From contig NW_020167523.1 of assembly GCF_001641265.1 (NCBI RefSeq), positions 434,001 through 498,000 of the forward strand: DNA of 64,000 nt, in the 5' to 3' direction. This stretch comes from Pseudogymnoascus destructans (taxonomy: Eukaryota > Ascomycota > Leotiomycetes > Thelebolales > Thelebolaceae). The notes beneath the pieces were generated by a model. The model did no database searches and was not told the origin of the DNA. It saw only the letters and a program-made list of their open reading frames with translations. Shown here piece by piece: positions 18,817-30,617 of the stretch. Within the stretch, counting starts at the first letter, position 1. Each line of letters begins with the position of its first letter. A program made the position numbers and the translations under genes.

Positions 18817-20883
18817 ATGAAGACTACGTGGAAAGACATCCAGCCGGTGCCGACTTCGCAGGAGTTTTTGGACATTGTGTTGAGTCGTACGCAGAGGAGA
18901 CTCCCCACGCAGATTCGTGCAGGATTTCAGATTAGCAGAATCAGAAGTGAGTATTTTCTATCGTCGACACAACACAACCACAAAACTAACCACTACCCTA
19001 GACTTTTACACCAGGAAGGTCAAGTTCACGCAGGAGACTTTCAGCGAGAAGATCTCTTTGATCCTCGATGGCTTCCCGCGTCTTCAGGATATCCATCCCT
19101 TCCACAAGGATCTTCTGAATACTCTTTACGATGCCGACCATTTCCGTATTGCCCTGGGTCAATTAGCGACAGCGAAGCATCTGATCGAAACCGTCTCCCG
19201 CGATTACGTCCGCCTCCTCAAATACGCCCAGTCGCTTTTCCAATGCAAGCAGCTCAAGCGTGCTGCTCTTGGTCGCATGGCCACCATCTGCAAGCGCCTT
19301 AAGGACCCTCTTCTATACCTCGACCAGGTTCGCCAGCATTTAGGCCGTCTCCCCTCGATTGACCCCAACACCAGAACGCTACTCATCTGTGGCTACCCCA
19401 ATGTCGGAAAGTCGAGTTTCCTGAGGAGCGTGACCCGTGCGGACGTTGATGTTCAGCCTTACGCTTTCACCACCAAGAGCTTGTTCGTTGGTCACTTCGA
19501 TTACAAGTATCTCAGATTCCAAGCTATTGATACCCCCGGAATCCTCGATCACCCGCTGGAGGAGATGAACACCATCGAGATGCAGTCGATCACAGCCATC
19601 GCCCATTTGCGATCTGCTATTCTATACTTCATGGATCTCTCCGAGCAGTGTGGTTACACTGTTGCCGCACAGATTGCGCTTTTCCAGAGTATTAAGCCTC
19701 TTTTCGCCAACAAGCTCGTCTTCATCGTCATCAACAAGATCGATGTTATGCGCCCAGAAGATCTCGATGCTGAGTCCCAGGCACAGCTCCAGTCCCTACT
19801 GAAGCCAGGAGATATTGAGATGCTGCAATTATCCTGCACTACCGAGGAAGGTGTCCAAGAAGTGAAGAATGCTGCATGCGAGCGCTTGATTGCGGACCGT
19901 GTGGCCCAGAAGCTTAAGGCTGGCACAAACAGCAATGGCGCAGTCGGTGGTCGTCTTGGTGATGTCCTTGCACGTATCCACGTTGCTCGCCCAATGAACG
20001 GTGTTGTTAGAGAGGCATTTATTCCGGATGCCGTCAAGGAGATGAAGAAATACGACAAAAATGATCCTGAGCGCCGGAAGCTTGCTCGTGACATCGAGGA
20101 GGAGAACGGAGGAGCTGGTGTCTTCAACATCAACCTCAAGGATAAGTACATGCTTGAGAACGACGAGTGGAAGTACGATAAGGTTCCTGAGGTTCTGGAC
20201 GGCAAGAACGTCTACGACTTCATCGATCCAGAAATTGAGGCTAAGCTTGCTGCGCTGGAGGAGGAGGAAGAGAAGCTTGAGGCCGAGGGTTACTACGATT
20301 CTGAGGATGATCTTGAGGATGCCGAGGATGCCGATATCCGCATGAAGGCTGAGCTAATCAGGGAGAAGAGAATCCTCATCAGAAATGCCGCGAAGATGAA
20401 GAAGTCCCTGAAGAACAGGGCTATCATCCCACGCACATTGACAAAGGCGAAGCTTACGGATATGGAGGATCACTTGGACTCGCTTGGTCTGGATACTACT
20501 TCGCTCACTGCGCGCGCAAGATCGCAGTCCAGAGGACGTAGTGTTGTTCGCAGCCGTGCTGGAACTGAGGATGTTATGGATGTTGACTCGCCAGAGTACG
20601 AGGCCAAGATGCGCGCGAAGAGCCGTGCTAGAAGCCAGAGCAACCGTCGTGAGGACGGTGTTCCCGAGGGAGTTATCAGGACGAAGGCAGAGAGAATTGC
20701 CAAGCTGGGCCAGAGGCATAGAAACAGAATGGCCCGTGCTGGTGAGGCTGACAGACATGTTGCGGCTGCCATGCCTAAGCATTTGGTAAGTCCTGCCTGT
20801 TATAACCCCTTCCCTTGTGCCTCAGCTAATCATCGATCTAGTTTTCTGGAAAGCGCGGTATGGGCAAGACGCAAAGTCGCTAA
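18817..20883 (+). CDS. nog1: NOG1, nucleolar GTP-binding protein of 60S assembly
   Basis: Three exons, 18817-18946, 19002-20785 and 20842-20883, encode 651 residues. The introns (55 and 56 nt) are GT-AG, and the last exon adds FSGKRGMGKTQSR, the expected Nog1 tail. The N-terminal helical part begins MKTTWKDIQPVPTSQEFLD. The GTPase domain has G1 GYPNVGKSS (around residue 175), G3 DTPGILDHPLEE and G4 NKID. The region after it includes AFIPDAVKEM and the acidic EEEEEKLEAEGYYDSEDD stretch, followed by a basic C-terminus. Nog1 joins pre-60S particles in the nucleolus and contacts rRNA near the peptide exit tunnel. Length and architecture are normal. Confidence 0.96.
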
Positions 20884-21840
20884 ACGGCTTTCTTTTATGG
20901 GACATGATGCTTGGTTTTGTTACTGTGTCTTGTTGTCATTTTTTTCGGGGGAAATTGGAGCGTACGGGGTGGGAATGGCTGGTTGTTAAAATCATACGTA
21001 TCACGACTCAGTTTTAGTCGGACGATGAATAGAATCTTTCGAATCACACTGCACAACTGCATACTCTAGCTGCATAGGATGATGTCTTGGGATGCAACGG
21101 CCACCCCCTTAGGCCGGCATAGAACCAGGGGATTGGTGGGCTGATTGATTGCCTGTGATAATAGCACTATGTCATTGTCGATCACACAGGATCGACCATT
21201 TATATCGGATTTATAGGTATGAATCCGAAAGCCACATCAAAAAAGGCCTCATCATGGCTATGGACATATGGGTGACGATGCCGCCCACGAAAAGGGTCCA
21301 GTACCCTCAATTGGCTTACATCAAATTATAATTTCGGTTCGGGGGATGGAATTGGCTGGGTAGCGGGGGATCGGGGTGCAAGGAAAGGAAACTGTTGCTC
21401 TTTCCGAACGCGAGGTAAGTTGGGCTAATTAGTTACCCCCACTATAACCTCAAAACAAGATAGTCGCACCGATACATGCTTATGTACCCAACGACCGCCA
21501 CTTCGACCGCCACTTCTTCCCCTCCATCATCAAAAACCTCAAAACTCCACCATATCCACCAGCCTTAGTTAGTGGTGTACATGCAGCGAGAGGAGGCAGA
21601 TCGTTGGGCTCGCAAACGTTACTTTGGCTGACACGCTGATAAACCAGGAGCAGCCAAACTTCAGCTTCACCGCGGGGTTTTCAATTTGCATGGTAAGTCG
21701 GAGACTTATTCCAGCGACATCCCTCACCTCATGCCGACTATATCATTCCCGGGGCCTGCGGTAGCACAACAGCCATAACTAATTTTACGCGCCAGAACCG
21801 AACCTAGGCTCCTCACACACACACACTCATATTCTTCACG
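20884..21840. other. Intergenic region nog1-MTHFR
   Basis: 957 bp with no supportable gene. A short (CA)n run (about 21812-21826) lies in the presumed 5' leader of the MTHFR gene. I see no confident regulatory motif. Confidence 0.5.
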
Positions 21841-23795
21841 ATGCATATCAAGGACATGCTAAACCAGGGGGAGCAGGCGGGGAAGCCTACTTTCTCGTTC
21901 GAATTCTTCCCGCCAAAGACTGCGCAAGGTGTCCAGAACCTGTACGATCGCATGGACAGAATGCATGGGCTGGGACCGAGCTTCATTGACATAACCTGGG
22001 GTGCTGGCGGTCGCCACGCGCAACTAACATGTGAAATGGTCAGTGTGGCACAGTCGGTTTACGGGTTGGAGACATGCATGCACTTGACGTGTACGGACAT
22101 GGGAAAGGAGAAGGTCGATGATGCCCTCAAGAACGCATACAAGGCTGGCTGCACAAACATTCTGGCTCTCCGTGGGGACCCCCCTCGCGAGAAGGAAAAA
22201 TGGGTGGCTACCGACGAAGGATTCCAGTACGCAAGAGATCTTGTCAAATATATTCGCAAAACCTACGGAAACCACTTCGATATTGGCGTTGCGGGATACC
22301 CAGAAGGCTGTGACGATCAAACAGATGCGGATCTTTTACTCGACCACCTGAAGGAAAAAGTCGACGAGGGCGCAACTTTCATTGTGACTCAGATGTTCTA
22401 CGATGTTCGCAACTTCTTGGATTGGGTCCGCAAGGTTAGGGCGAAGGGCATAACCATTCCAATCATCCCAGGCATCATGCCCATTTCCACATATGCCAGC
22501 TTCCTGAGAAGGTGCAACCATATGAATGCGAAGATCCCTCCTGGATGGATTGAAGTCATGGAACCCGTCAAGAACGACGACGCAGCTGTCAGGGAGATCG
22601 GGAGAGGATTAGTGACTGATATGTGTCGCTCTATCCTCGAGTCGGGGATCAACCACCTGCATTTCTACACGATGAACTTGGCCCAGGCAACTCGCAGCGT
22701 TCTTGAACAGCTCGAGATGCTTCCATCTGAAGAACGCCCATTGAAACAGGCTCTACCATGGCGCCAATCCCTTGGCCTTGGGAGACGCGGGGAAGATGTA
22801 CGACCCATTTTCTGGCGCAACAGAAACAAGTCTTATGTCATGCGAACTCAGGAGTGGGATGAGTTCCCCAACGGCAGATGGGGTGATTCGAGGTCTCCGG
22901 CTTTTGGCGAACTTGATGCATATGGAATCGGGTTGAAGGGGAGCAATGAGCAGAACATTAAGTTATGGGGCGAGCCGAAGTCAGTCAAGGACATTGCAAA
23001 TGTATTCCTGCGATACTTGAATGCCGACATCGAAAGTTTGCCATGGAGCGAGGCACCGATCTCGAACGAAGCCGATGTTATTAAGAACCAACTCGTGGAA
23101 CTTAATGAGCACGGACTGCTTACGATCAACTCGCAACCTGCCGTGGATGGTGTCAAGTCATCTCACCCGGTTTATGGATGGGGACCCCTAAATGGATACG
23201 TCTACCAGAAAGCGTACCTTGAGCTTTTGGTTGCACCGGAACTTATCGATGAGCTGCTTGATAGAATCGCGAGAGACCCCGGGGTGACTTATTATGCGGT
23301 TACAAAGTCAGGCACGCTACGAACCAATGCTCCTAGTGATGCTCCAAATGCTGTCACTTGGGGTGTGTTTCCCGGAAAGGAAATCGTTCAGCCAACCATC
23401 GTGGAAACGATCAGCTTTTTGGCCTGGAAGGATGAGGCTTTCCGTCTAGGAATGGATTGGGCCCATTGCCATGACGCCTCGAGCCCCAGCCGTAATGTTA
23501 TTCAGCGAGTTATGGAGACGTTTTACCTCGTTAATATCGGTATGTCCATTATTCTTGTGTTTTTTTTCTTGACATTCACTAACTTAATTTAGTCCATAAC
23601 GACTTCCATCAACGCGATGCACTATTTTCGCTGTTTGAGGGCCTTACTGTCCCAAACATTGACAAGGCTGCCGAGGGTACTGCTGCACCTGGAGCTGCCC
23701 CGGCGCCTGCTGCGACTGGTGTGCCAGCTACGAACGGGGACAAAGTCGAAGATGCCCCACCGACAATTGTATCAAACGTCCTTCCAGTGGCATAA
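21841..23795 (+). CDS. met13: Methylenetetrahydrofolate reductase (MET13-like)
   Basis: Two exons, 21841-23539 and 23593-23795, encode 633 residues; the 53 nt intron (GTATGT...TTTAG) joins LVNI to VHNDFHQRDALFSLFEGL in frame. The N-terminal TIM-barrel reductase shows FSFEFFPPKTAQGVQNLYDR, FIDITWGAGG, ETCMHLTCTD, NILALRGDPPR, DIGVAGYPEGC and FIVTQMFYD. The eukaryotic C-terminal regulatory half follows (PIFWRNRNKSYVMRT, GRWGDSRSPAFGEL, SLPWSEAPI, YGWGPLNGYVYQKAYLE, WGVFPGKEI). The enzyme reduces 5,10-methylene-THF to 5-methyl-THF for methionine synthesis in the cytosol. FENLYDR-type residues resemble Met13 more than Met12, from memory. The short A/P-rich tail (AAPGAAPAPAATG) is variable. Confidence 0.96.
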
Positions 23796-24792
23796 TTGGT
23801 GATTTTCAAATATTTATAGGATCAACTCATATTTTCCGGCCGTCCAGCTGCTCTCTGAGCAATTGCCCTGGGGGGCACGGCTCTTGCATTTAGCGTGGCG
23901 CGGGCCAACTTCAACAAGTTTGGCGGGCGTCCTGGGGATTTCAACGATCTCACGATTTTCCTTTTTTTTACAATTACCTCATGATTTTTTATATACCGGC
24001 TCGGCATAGGAGAGAATGCCTTCAACGGCAACACAAGTAGAACTAGACAGTGCGAAAGATAGGGAGGGAAAGAGATGGGCTGATGTTACACCCATCAGCC
24101 GGGAAATAGAATAAAAAAAGCATGATGAGTTGAAGTCGTTAAATACGATATTGGATGGTGATTTATCCAAAGCATGCACTTCATCATATTAAATGTAATT
24201 GAATTGTGGCGAAAACCAACCCCATTTATCTACCTTGCTGTAAACTGGCTGCTGTTTTCGGCTGCCCTGGCGCTGCTTATTGCAGCAATGGGTAAAAAGC
24301 TTGGTGGGGGTTGACAGCAAGACCAAAGCCAAAGGGGTGGAGATAAGTGGCAGTCGGCCCGGCCACTAGTCGTAGGATTGAAGTCGTAACTGTCAAGGGC
24401 GCCACGTTTATATAGTCGAGGGCTATCATTCTCTACGAAGGACGTAATAGAATCCCTAGTGATTAGTCGCTAAGCCTGATAAAAGGAGGAATTCCAAATT
24501 CTAGGGATGACCACAGACCCTTGATGTCCTCTTAGAAGTCACAGCGTCGTGGAAGGATCGCTGGCCTGGCGGATATAGAGAAGGACCGACGAACTAAGCT
24601 GAGAAGGAGTCTTAACTCGTATTGCAATTTCTCACGGAGATGCAGATCATAAGAGCCAGGGGAGGGCCGTGGTGGCATCGTCGAATTTCTATAAAGAGAG
24701 AGCGAGTTCAGCGTTTCTTTTTTATCATATCATCAGTCCTAGTCTCTGCTAACAACCTGCCTCATCAAACCACCAAAGGCACAACCGCCACC
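23796..24792. other. Intergenic region downstream of MTHFR
   Basis: 997 bp with no gene I can support. A short minus-strand frame around 23979-24179 has no recognisable features. The right end is the presumed promoter of the small secreted-protein gene. Confidence 0.5.
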
Positions 24793-25084
24793 ATGCAATT
24801 CACCAGCACCGCAATCTCCCTCCTCCTCGCCCTCTCACTCGCCATTGCCAACCCCTGTGCCTCTGGCGAAGTCGGTGTCGGCCTCAACCGTCTTCTCTGC
24901 TATTGGAACTGAGCCCGGGGGGTTTGGCGGAGACCGCACCGACGCGACCATCTTCGCCGACAACTGCGACTCGCTGGACAATTCAGCTGGAATTCGGTGG
25001 CTGCATAAGGCCTACACCACCAGAGCTTCCGAGCCAATCTGGGAGTCGGACTATGCGCCGAATCCTTCTCCCTCCAACAGTTAA
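24793..25084 (+). pseudogene. Small secreted protein gene, apparently frameshifted
   Basis: From ATG 24793 (GCCACCATG, a good context) comes a clear signal peptide, MQFTSTAISLLLALSLAIA, followed by NPCASGEVGVG. The frame then stops at 24912. The overlapping +1 frame (24845-25084) continues with a secreted-protein-like sequence (GTEPGGFGGDRTDATIFADN, then NCDSLDNSAG). No intron with usable borders joins the two frames in the short overlap. The simplest reading is an indel near 24860-24900 in a gene for a secreted protein of about 95 residues. Alternatively the peptide from 24793 really is short (39 residues). It matches no family I can name. Confidence 0.4.
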
Positions 25085-25396
25085 CAGTTGCAACCTAGAA
25101 GCATTATGTAGGGGGCTAGACTATTGGCTGTTAGCGCCAGCCAGCTCACCAATATTGGTATGAGGGCCAGACTATTAGCTAGACGTCTAGGTAGACGTCG
25201 ATATTGTGGCGGCGGTAAGGCTAGAACATATAGATTAGAAGGGCACCTACGCATACGCCTACATGTTAAGATAGCGTGACTATTATTGCCGAGAGGCTCA
25301 TTACAAGTCATCAAACCCCAATAGCATCCTCACTAACATCTCATCACCTTTTGTTTCTTCACATACAACCCTCACCAACTACGCCCCAACTTCACC

Positions 25397-26906
25397 ATGT
25401 CCCTCCCCTTCCACTGCACCTCCTGCACCTTCCCTATTCCTTCATCCTCCCCCCGTGTCTCCTGCAACACATGTCCCTCCCACTTCTGTGCCTCCTGCTA
25501 CATTCTCTCGCGCTCCCCCACACCCCACCTCGCCTCCCACCCCTCCCTCCTTTACGAATACAGCGGCTACCTCCCTCGCACCCCGTCGGAGCTCCATCCA
25601 CGCCCGCCTCTGCAACCAGTCAGCACAATGGCTTCAACGCAGAGACGCCCGGTATCGACGCAGTTGCCGTTGCCGTTGCCGTTGCCATTGCCGTTGCCCT
25701 CGCTGAAACAGGTTGGGGATGAAGGCTTGCCGCCTCAACGATATCCACCACACCCGTCAGTGAGTGCGTCTACAACGCCGCTGCCGTCTGCAAGTCCCCA
25801 TGCAGCATCTAAAATTCCAAGCTCGGCATCTCCACAGACAAACTAAGCAGCTTCATCTCTGAGCGCAAACGCAGCGCCACCAGAGGCTGGCCCTTCGCGG
25901 TCCTCGCCATATGCTTATACGTTGCATTCAAGCTCGATCCCTGGCTCGCAAACACCACGATACACATTTGCGCCTTCCCCAGAACCTATTTCCGCTCAAC
26001 CGCAACAACAGCAAAGGCACCAACAGCCGCCACAACAACCACCGCGGCCTCAGGTACAGCAGACGCAACAGCCACAACAAGAGCAGACGCACTCCGCTGC
26101 TCCAACAGGGTGGCAGCCGTTCTATAACAACACTGCACTGACGGCTTTCGGCATGGCATTTTTTAACGAAATTTTCAACCATTTGGATATTAATCGCACC
26201 GGCCTATTACTGCCAGAGCAGTACTCTGACTTCCTTGATATTATTGGCTACAGCCTTGACCAGAACGCCTGTACGTTTATATGTCTCATTCCCCTCTGTC
26301 ACTCCACTCCTTTAAAGCCTCCCCCTAATCACCATCGCTCTAATATTCGTAGGGAAAAATCAAATGTCTAAACCCGTTTTCGGCTACAACCCACAGGATT
26401 TTGCGGACTACCAGCTCAGACAAGAATATATTAATTTATCCATCGACCACGTCATGGCACCCCGCCCACCTTCCGCCCCTAACACCGACTTAAGATCCTC
26501 CTTCTCCTCTCTCCGTAATATAGTGCCACCTTCCTTGTCTAAAATCTTCGATTCTGTCCCAACCGGCAGCTCCATCTCCGGTAACCAAATGCCCCTCCTC
26601 ACCCGCCGCGGTTTCATGGACAGTTGCGCGAATGAGTTCCTCTACTATCCTAACGACGGGTTCAGCTGCGTGACAAAGGCCGCAAGGCACTATGGGATCT
26701 GGCGCGAGTTGGGCGATGTGCCGAGGAATGTGTTCCCTGCAGTAGCGCCGAAGGAGCTACTAGACCGTGTGAAAATGATTAACATTGAAGCGACAAGGAA
26801 GGCAGAAGATTTATTAGCAGCGAAGACGATAGAGGCGAAGCTTGCAGCGAAAGGGCGGAGGCAGGCGATGAATTTAATAGGGGGTGATCGGTGGGAGTAT
26901 ATTTAA
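25397..26906 (+). pseudogene. ZZ-type zinc finger / EF-hand-like protein gene with an in-frame stop
   Basis: Exons 25397-26270 and 26353-26906 (intron 82 nt, GTACGT...TCGTAG, joining DQNA to WKNQMSKP) give 476 codons including an in-frame TAA at 25844-25846. The frame is open on both sides, and I find no intron that removes the TAA and keeps frame. The N-terminus has a ZZ-like pattern (FHCTSC, SCNTC, FCASCY, then HLASH). A low-complexity linker (LP repeat, then Q/P-rich) leads to an EF-hand-like helix-loop-helix (FFNEIFNHLDINRTGLLLPEQY) and a conserved fungal C-terminus (MPLLTRRGFMDSCANEFLYY, MNLIGGDRWEYI). The function of such proteins is unknown to me. It may be a recent pseudogene. A transposon inserted 60 bp past its stop codon. 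Confidence 0.6.
25661..25697 (+). repeat. GTTGCC hexanucleotide repeat in the ZZ gene
   Basis: About six units of gttgcc, one with an A for G, encode alternating Leu-Pro in the linker of the ZZ protein gene. Repeats of this sort change length easily and in multiples of six keep frame. Confidence 0.7.
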
Positions 26907-26965
26907 TGGAGGCAGCTAGGTGGAATAGGAGTCGTCCCGCGAGATAGTTAAATAACTTAGGGTTA

Positions 26966-29122
26966 ACGTAGGTCATGGCGTAACGGGGGTAATGGCGTAA
27001 CGGGGGTAGTGGGGTCGGAACCACCCCATCAAACCACTACCACCTTTAAAAAATTGAAATTGTTCAATTACTACTAGGCTAATTCATCTAAATCGCTGTC
27101 ATATATCTCTTCTTCACCCTGTCTGTCTATTTCCTCAATTGTAGCTTCCTCTATAAGTCGTGGTGTTGTTCTAGGCCTCTGTGAAGCTGTTGCTGTTGCT
27201 GCTTCTGCTTCTGCTACTTGCGACCGGAGTTCTTCTGTAGAGATGTGGAATTGACCCTTCAAAACAGCTCTTTTACCCTTCTTTTGCTCCCTTCTTTTCT
27301 GAATTATGTTGCGCAAGTTATCCGTCTCTCTTTGCTGTAGTATGTGGCGTGTGTTAAGCCTCTCTGTCTCATCTGCTAACTTATGAATATATCGCTTTGT
27401 AGGAGTGTTCAAAACACCACCACGACTTATTGTAGAAGAGAGAACTGTATTTGCTTTGTAAAGTGTCTGAAAATGAGGAGGACTGCTATTCAAAAATACT
27501 TTCTCAAAAATATCATGCTCTGTTGGAGTCCTTGGCCGTTCTGCTACGTCTGTTGTAGGAAGCGTCGCTGCACGTATGACTGTTTGTGGCTGGAACGGCT
27601 GTAGCCCACTCCCTCTCCAAGCAGAAGTTATATTTGAATTTGAAAATGCAGCTGCTCTTGCTTGTATGTATGCATCCATCCATTCTGCTTTCTGTATGCG
27701 TAGGAGCTGCGCCTCATTAAGGTGTGAGAGGGCTGTTGTGAGGTGTTTTTTCAAAGGTCCAAAAATTGCAACATCAAGTGGCTGTAACACATGAGAGGTA
27801 TGTGGAGGTAGTATAAGTAGCGATATGCGATTCTGTATGCAGTGTGATATGAAGCTCCCACTTATATGGCTGTCATGGCCATCACAAATAAGGAGCCTTT
27901 GTTGTAGTTGTCCATTTGGAAGTGTTGCTTTTGCTCTTGTAGAAGGCTCAAAAACGCGTTTTAGCCACTCATATCCATGAAGATTGCTTGTCCACCCTTT
28001 TGTATTTGCAGAGAAGTGCCATTTGCTTATAACCTCCTTCGGAATCCAGCTCTGTAGTATATTCTGTCCCTTGAAGATAATGAGGGGGTCGGTGGTTGTT
28101 CCATCCATGCAGATGCACTCAACAGCAGACACCCATTCCTGCCGGCCTGGATGGGCTTGAAAACGCGTCCTAAGGCTTGAATCCACAATAATTCTTGTTG
28201 ATTGCATTGTTCCAATTGAAAACCCAGTCTCATCCATATTGTAGGTGTTGTAGTTTTCGATTTTTTGCTCTGTTGTGGGGCTCTTGTATGCGTCAAACCA
28301 CCCCTTCAACACCTGCTTTGACCCCATTCATCCTTTGTGCCTCAACCCTTCTTCCTAGCTTAACGCGTAAGTTAGGATGCCTCTGAATGAACCGTGGCAC
28401 CCAATCTTGCCCAAGTGGTAACTTAGGTAGTTGGAGTTGTGGTTGTTGAGTTTGTGTCTGTTGAGTTGGTCGGGTCTGCTGAGTTGGTCGGGACTGCTGT
28501 GTCGGTCGGGTCTCCTGGGTCGGTCGGGTCTGCTGGGTCTGTCGGCTCTGCTGCTGGGCCGGTTGGTTTGATGGGGTCTGCCAAGCCACTAGTTAGAAAT
28601 AGCCGAGTCTGCCAGTCTATAGCAGGTTTGATGGGTTGGTAGTTGACTTGACTGAGCTGGTCAACTAACTCTGTAGGTCAGCTCACCTGGGTTTGGAAGA
28701 CCCGACACTTGTTTGACCGGACTTCCTCTGCAACCTCACGTAATATCCGATGGCTAGGAGCTTAACCACTTCCAGTAAGCTCTTTAATCCACTTTGAGAG
28801 GGTCTGCTCTTGAGTTTTTGATAGGAGTTGCTGGTGCTGGCGTGCTTCTACACGTGTGTGCCTTCCATTTATGCGACAGCGGAGGGTCTCCTCTGGTAGC
28901 CCTAAAGCTTTTGCAGCAGCATATATTGATTTGTATTGATTTGATTTAATAGCTAATATAGCTTTTTGAATTTGAATTTCGCGTTCTTGAGCCTTTATAC
29001 TCTTCTGACGGACCATTCTAGCATAGTAGTAGTAGTAGTTAATAGGGTTGTCGGTTTGATGGGGTGGTTCCGACCCCACTACCCCCGTTACGCCATTACC
29101 CCCGTTACGCCATGACCTACGT
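26966..29122 (-). mobile_element. Pogo/Fot1-type transposon, copy A
   Basis: This 2157 bp element has near-perfect terminal inverted repeats of about 70 bp, starting ACGTAGGTCATGGCGTAACG and containing a 17 bp tandem repeat (ATGGCGTAACGGGGGTA twice). TA flanks each end (26964-26965 and 29123-29124). It carries a DDE_1-type transposase on the minus strand. The right flank is half of a MITE, but the left flank is not, so the surroundings were rearranged or one side was lost. Confidence 0.88.
27074..29016 (-). pseudogene. Pogo/Fot1-type transposase, copy A (inactivated)
   Basis: The start is ATG 29016 (MVRQKSIKAQEREI). A helix-turn-helix N-terminus, a 109 nt intron at 28686-28578 (GTGAGC...CTAACTAG...GGCAG), a repetitive S-R-P-T-Q-Q linker and the DDE_1 domain (YNMDETGFSIG, LLICDGHDSHIS, LILPPHTSHVLQPLDVAIFG) are visible, with a basic C-terminal tail. 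Two lesions stand out: TAA instead of TAC in TGSGY, and a 2 bp deletion near 28317 that turns MNGVTKQVLKGW out of frame. Copies B and C keep the wild-type bases at these two sites. Confidence 0.85.
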
Positions 29123-29124
29123 TA

Positions 29125-29365
29125 TAGCAAATCTAAAATTGTTAATAACTACCTAATAAGGCTAGCTTACATGCTAGCGTTTTTAATTATAACATATAAG
29201 TATATAAATTATCTAAGTTTAATAACATTAAGCTCTAGCAAGTCAATTAAAGTAATTATTACAAGTTTGAATTATATATCACGTGATGTGAATTTGCTTG
29301 TGAATTTACCTGTAAAATTGAAATAGCCGGTCTCGCCATGTAGCCGGTCTGACCACGATCTACGT
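29125..29365 (-). mobile_element. Half of a MITE-2 element
   Basis: This matches, in inverse orientation, the part of MITE-2a (32758-33254) that starts at its ACGTAGATC end, including CAGACCGGCTACATGG, the CACGTGATATATAATTCAAA segment and the GCTAGCATG block. It ends at ACGT followed by TA. The other half is absent next to copy A. Confidence 0.65.
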
Positions 29366-29367
29366 TA

Positions 29368-29861
29368 ACGTAGGTCGTGGCGTAGATGCAGCAATGGTGT
29401 AGATGCAGTAATGTGCCTTTACATACAAATTCATATGCAAAGGTACTTTACACTTGCAAAATTAAAAGCTTAAGTAGCTCTACTAATAAAAATCGTAAGG
29501 CTTAGCTACTTAATATATACGTTCTATATATAGCTTTTTATAATGTATAAAAAGTCTAGCAGTGCTAGTTCCATGGTTATTATTCTATTAATTGGATGAA
29601 ATCACCCATACAAATATTTGTATGAGGAAAACTTTAATGTTAAATTAATCAGGTAAAACGACGCTAGAAGTGTTAGCATTTCTAAGTTAAGTAAAGGTCT
29701 ATATATAGAACCCTAATATGGATCATCTAAGCAGTACGATTTTTATTAATGGAGATATTTAGGTTTTTAGTTTTGGAAGTGTGAAGTACCTTTGCATATG
29801 AATTTGTATGTAAAGGTACATTACTGCATCTACGCTATTGCGTCTACGCCACGACCTACGT
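29368..29861. mobile_element. MITE-1a (494 bp)
   Basis: It has long terminal inverted repeats beginning ACGTAGGTCGTGGCGTAGA and containing GATGCAGCAATGG and ACAAATTCATATGCAAAGG, TA on both sides (29366-29367 and 29862-29863) and no coding capacity. An inverted copy of the same family is at 35323-35817. It interrupts a fragment related to the 5' end of copy C. Confidence 0.8.
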
Positions 29862-29863
29862 TA

Positions 29864-30070
29864 GTGTTGGTGGTGGTGGTTGGTTTTGGTGGTCTAGTCC
29901 TCAATTTTGGTGGGGTAGCCGGTCTGGCCATGTAGCCGGTCTGACCATGACCTACGTTACTCTCTTCTACAATAAGTCGTCGCATTCTCAACATTCCTAC
30001 AAAGCTATATTCATAAGTTAGCAGATGAGAAAGAGCGGCTCAATACATGCCACATAATGTAGGTCGTGGT
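29864..30070 (-). other. Copy-C-like transposon end plus captured transposase scrap
   Basis: 29864 to about 29950 is the inverse of the 5' end of copy C (33927-34020), down to ACGT/TA. About 29953-30050 then matches about 100 bp of the transposase C-terminal coding region of copies A and B (the LSSTISRGGVLNTPTKRYIHKL part), on the plus strand, with extra stops. This is a scrambled remnant with no function visible. Confidence 0.5.
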
Positions 30071-30617
30071 CAGACCGGCTACATGGCCAGACTGGCTATT
30101 AGTACCATCACATACAAATTTATATGTGGAGGTAACGTAGGTCGTGGCGTGAGCGGTCTAATGGCGTAAACGACCCATGTACCTTTGTAGCCAAATTTGT
30201 ATGTGGAGGTACTTAAAAACGGAAACTTTAAAACCTAAATAACTCCTCCAATAAAATTATTAAAGTTTATTCGTCTTAAATATAAGGAGTATATATAACA
30301 ATAGTTTATATATCAAAATGCTAGCAATACTAGCAACCTGTTGCATAACGTAGGTCATGGCCAGACCGGCTACATGGCCAGACCGGCTATTTCAATTTTA
30401 CAGGTAAATTCACAAGCAAATACACATCACGTGATATATAATTCAAACTGTAATAATTACTTTAATTGACTTGGTAGAGCTTAATATTCTTAACCTTAGC
30501 TAATTTATATACTTAACGTAGGTCGTGGCCATACCGGGTTGGTGAGGTAAGCGATCACTTAACTAACCCATCAAACCCATCAACCAACACACCAAACCTA
30601 TCAATTACCCCATTATT

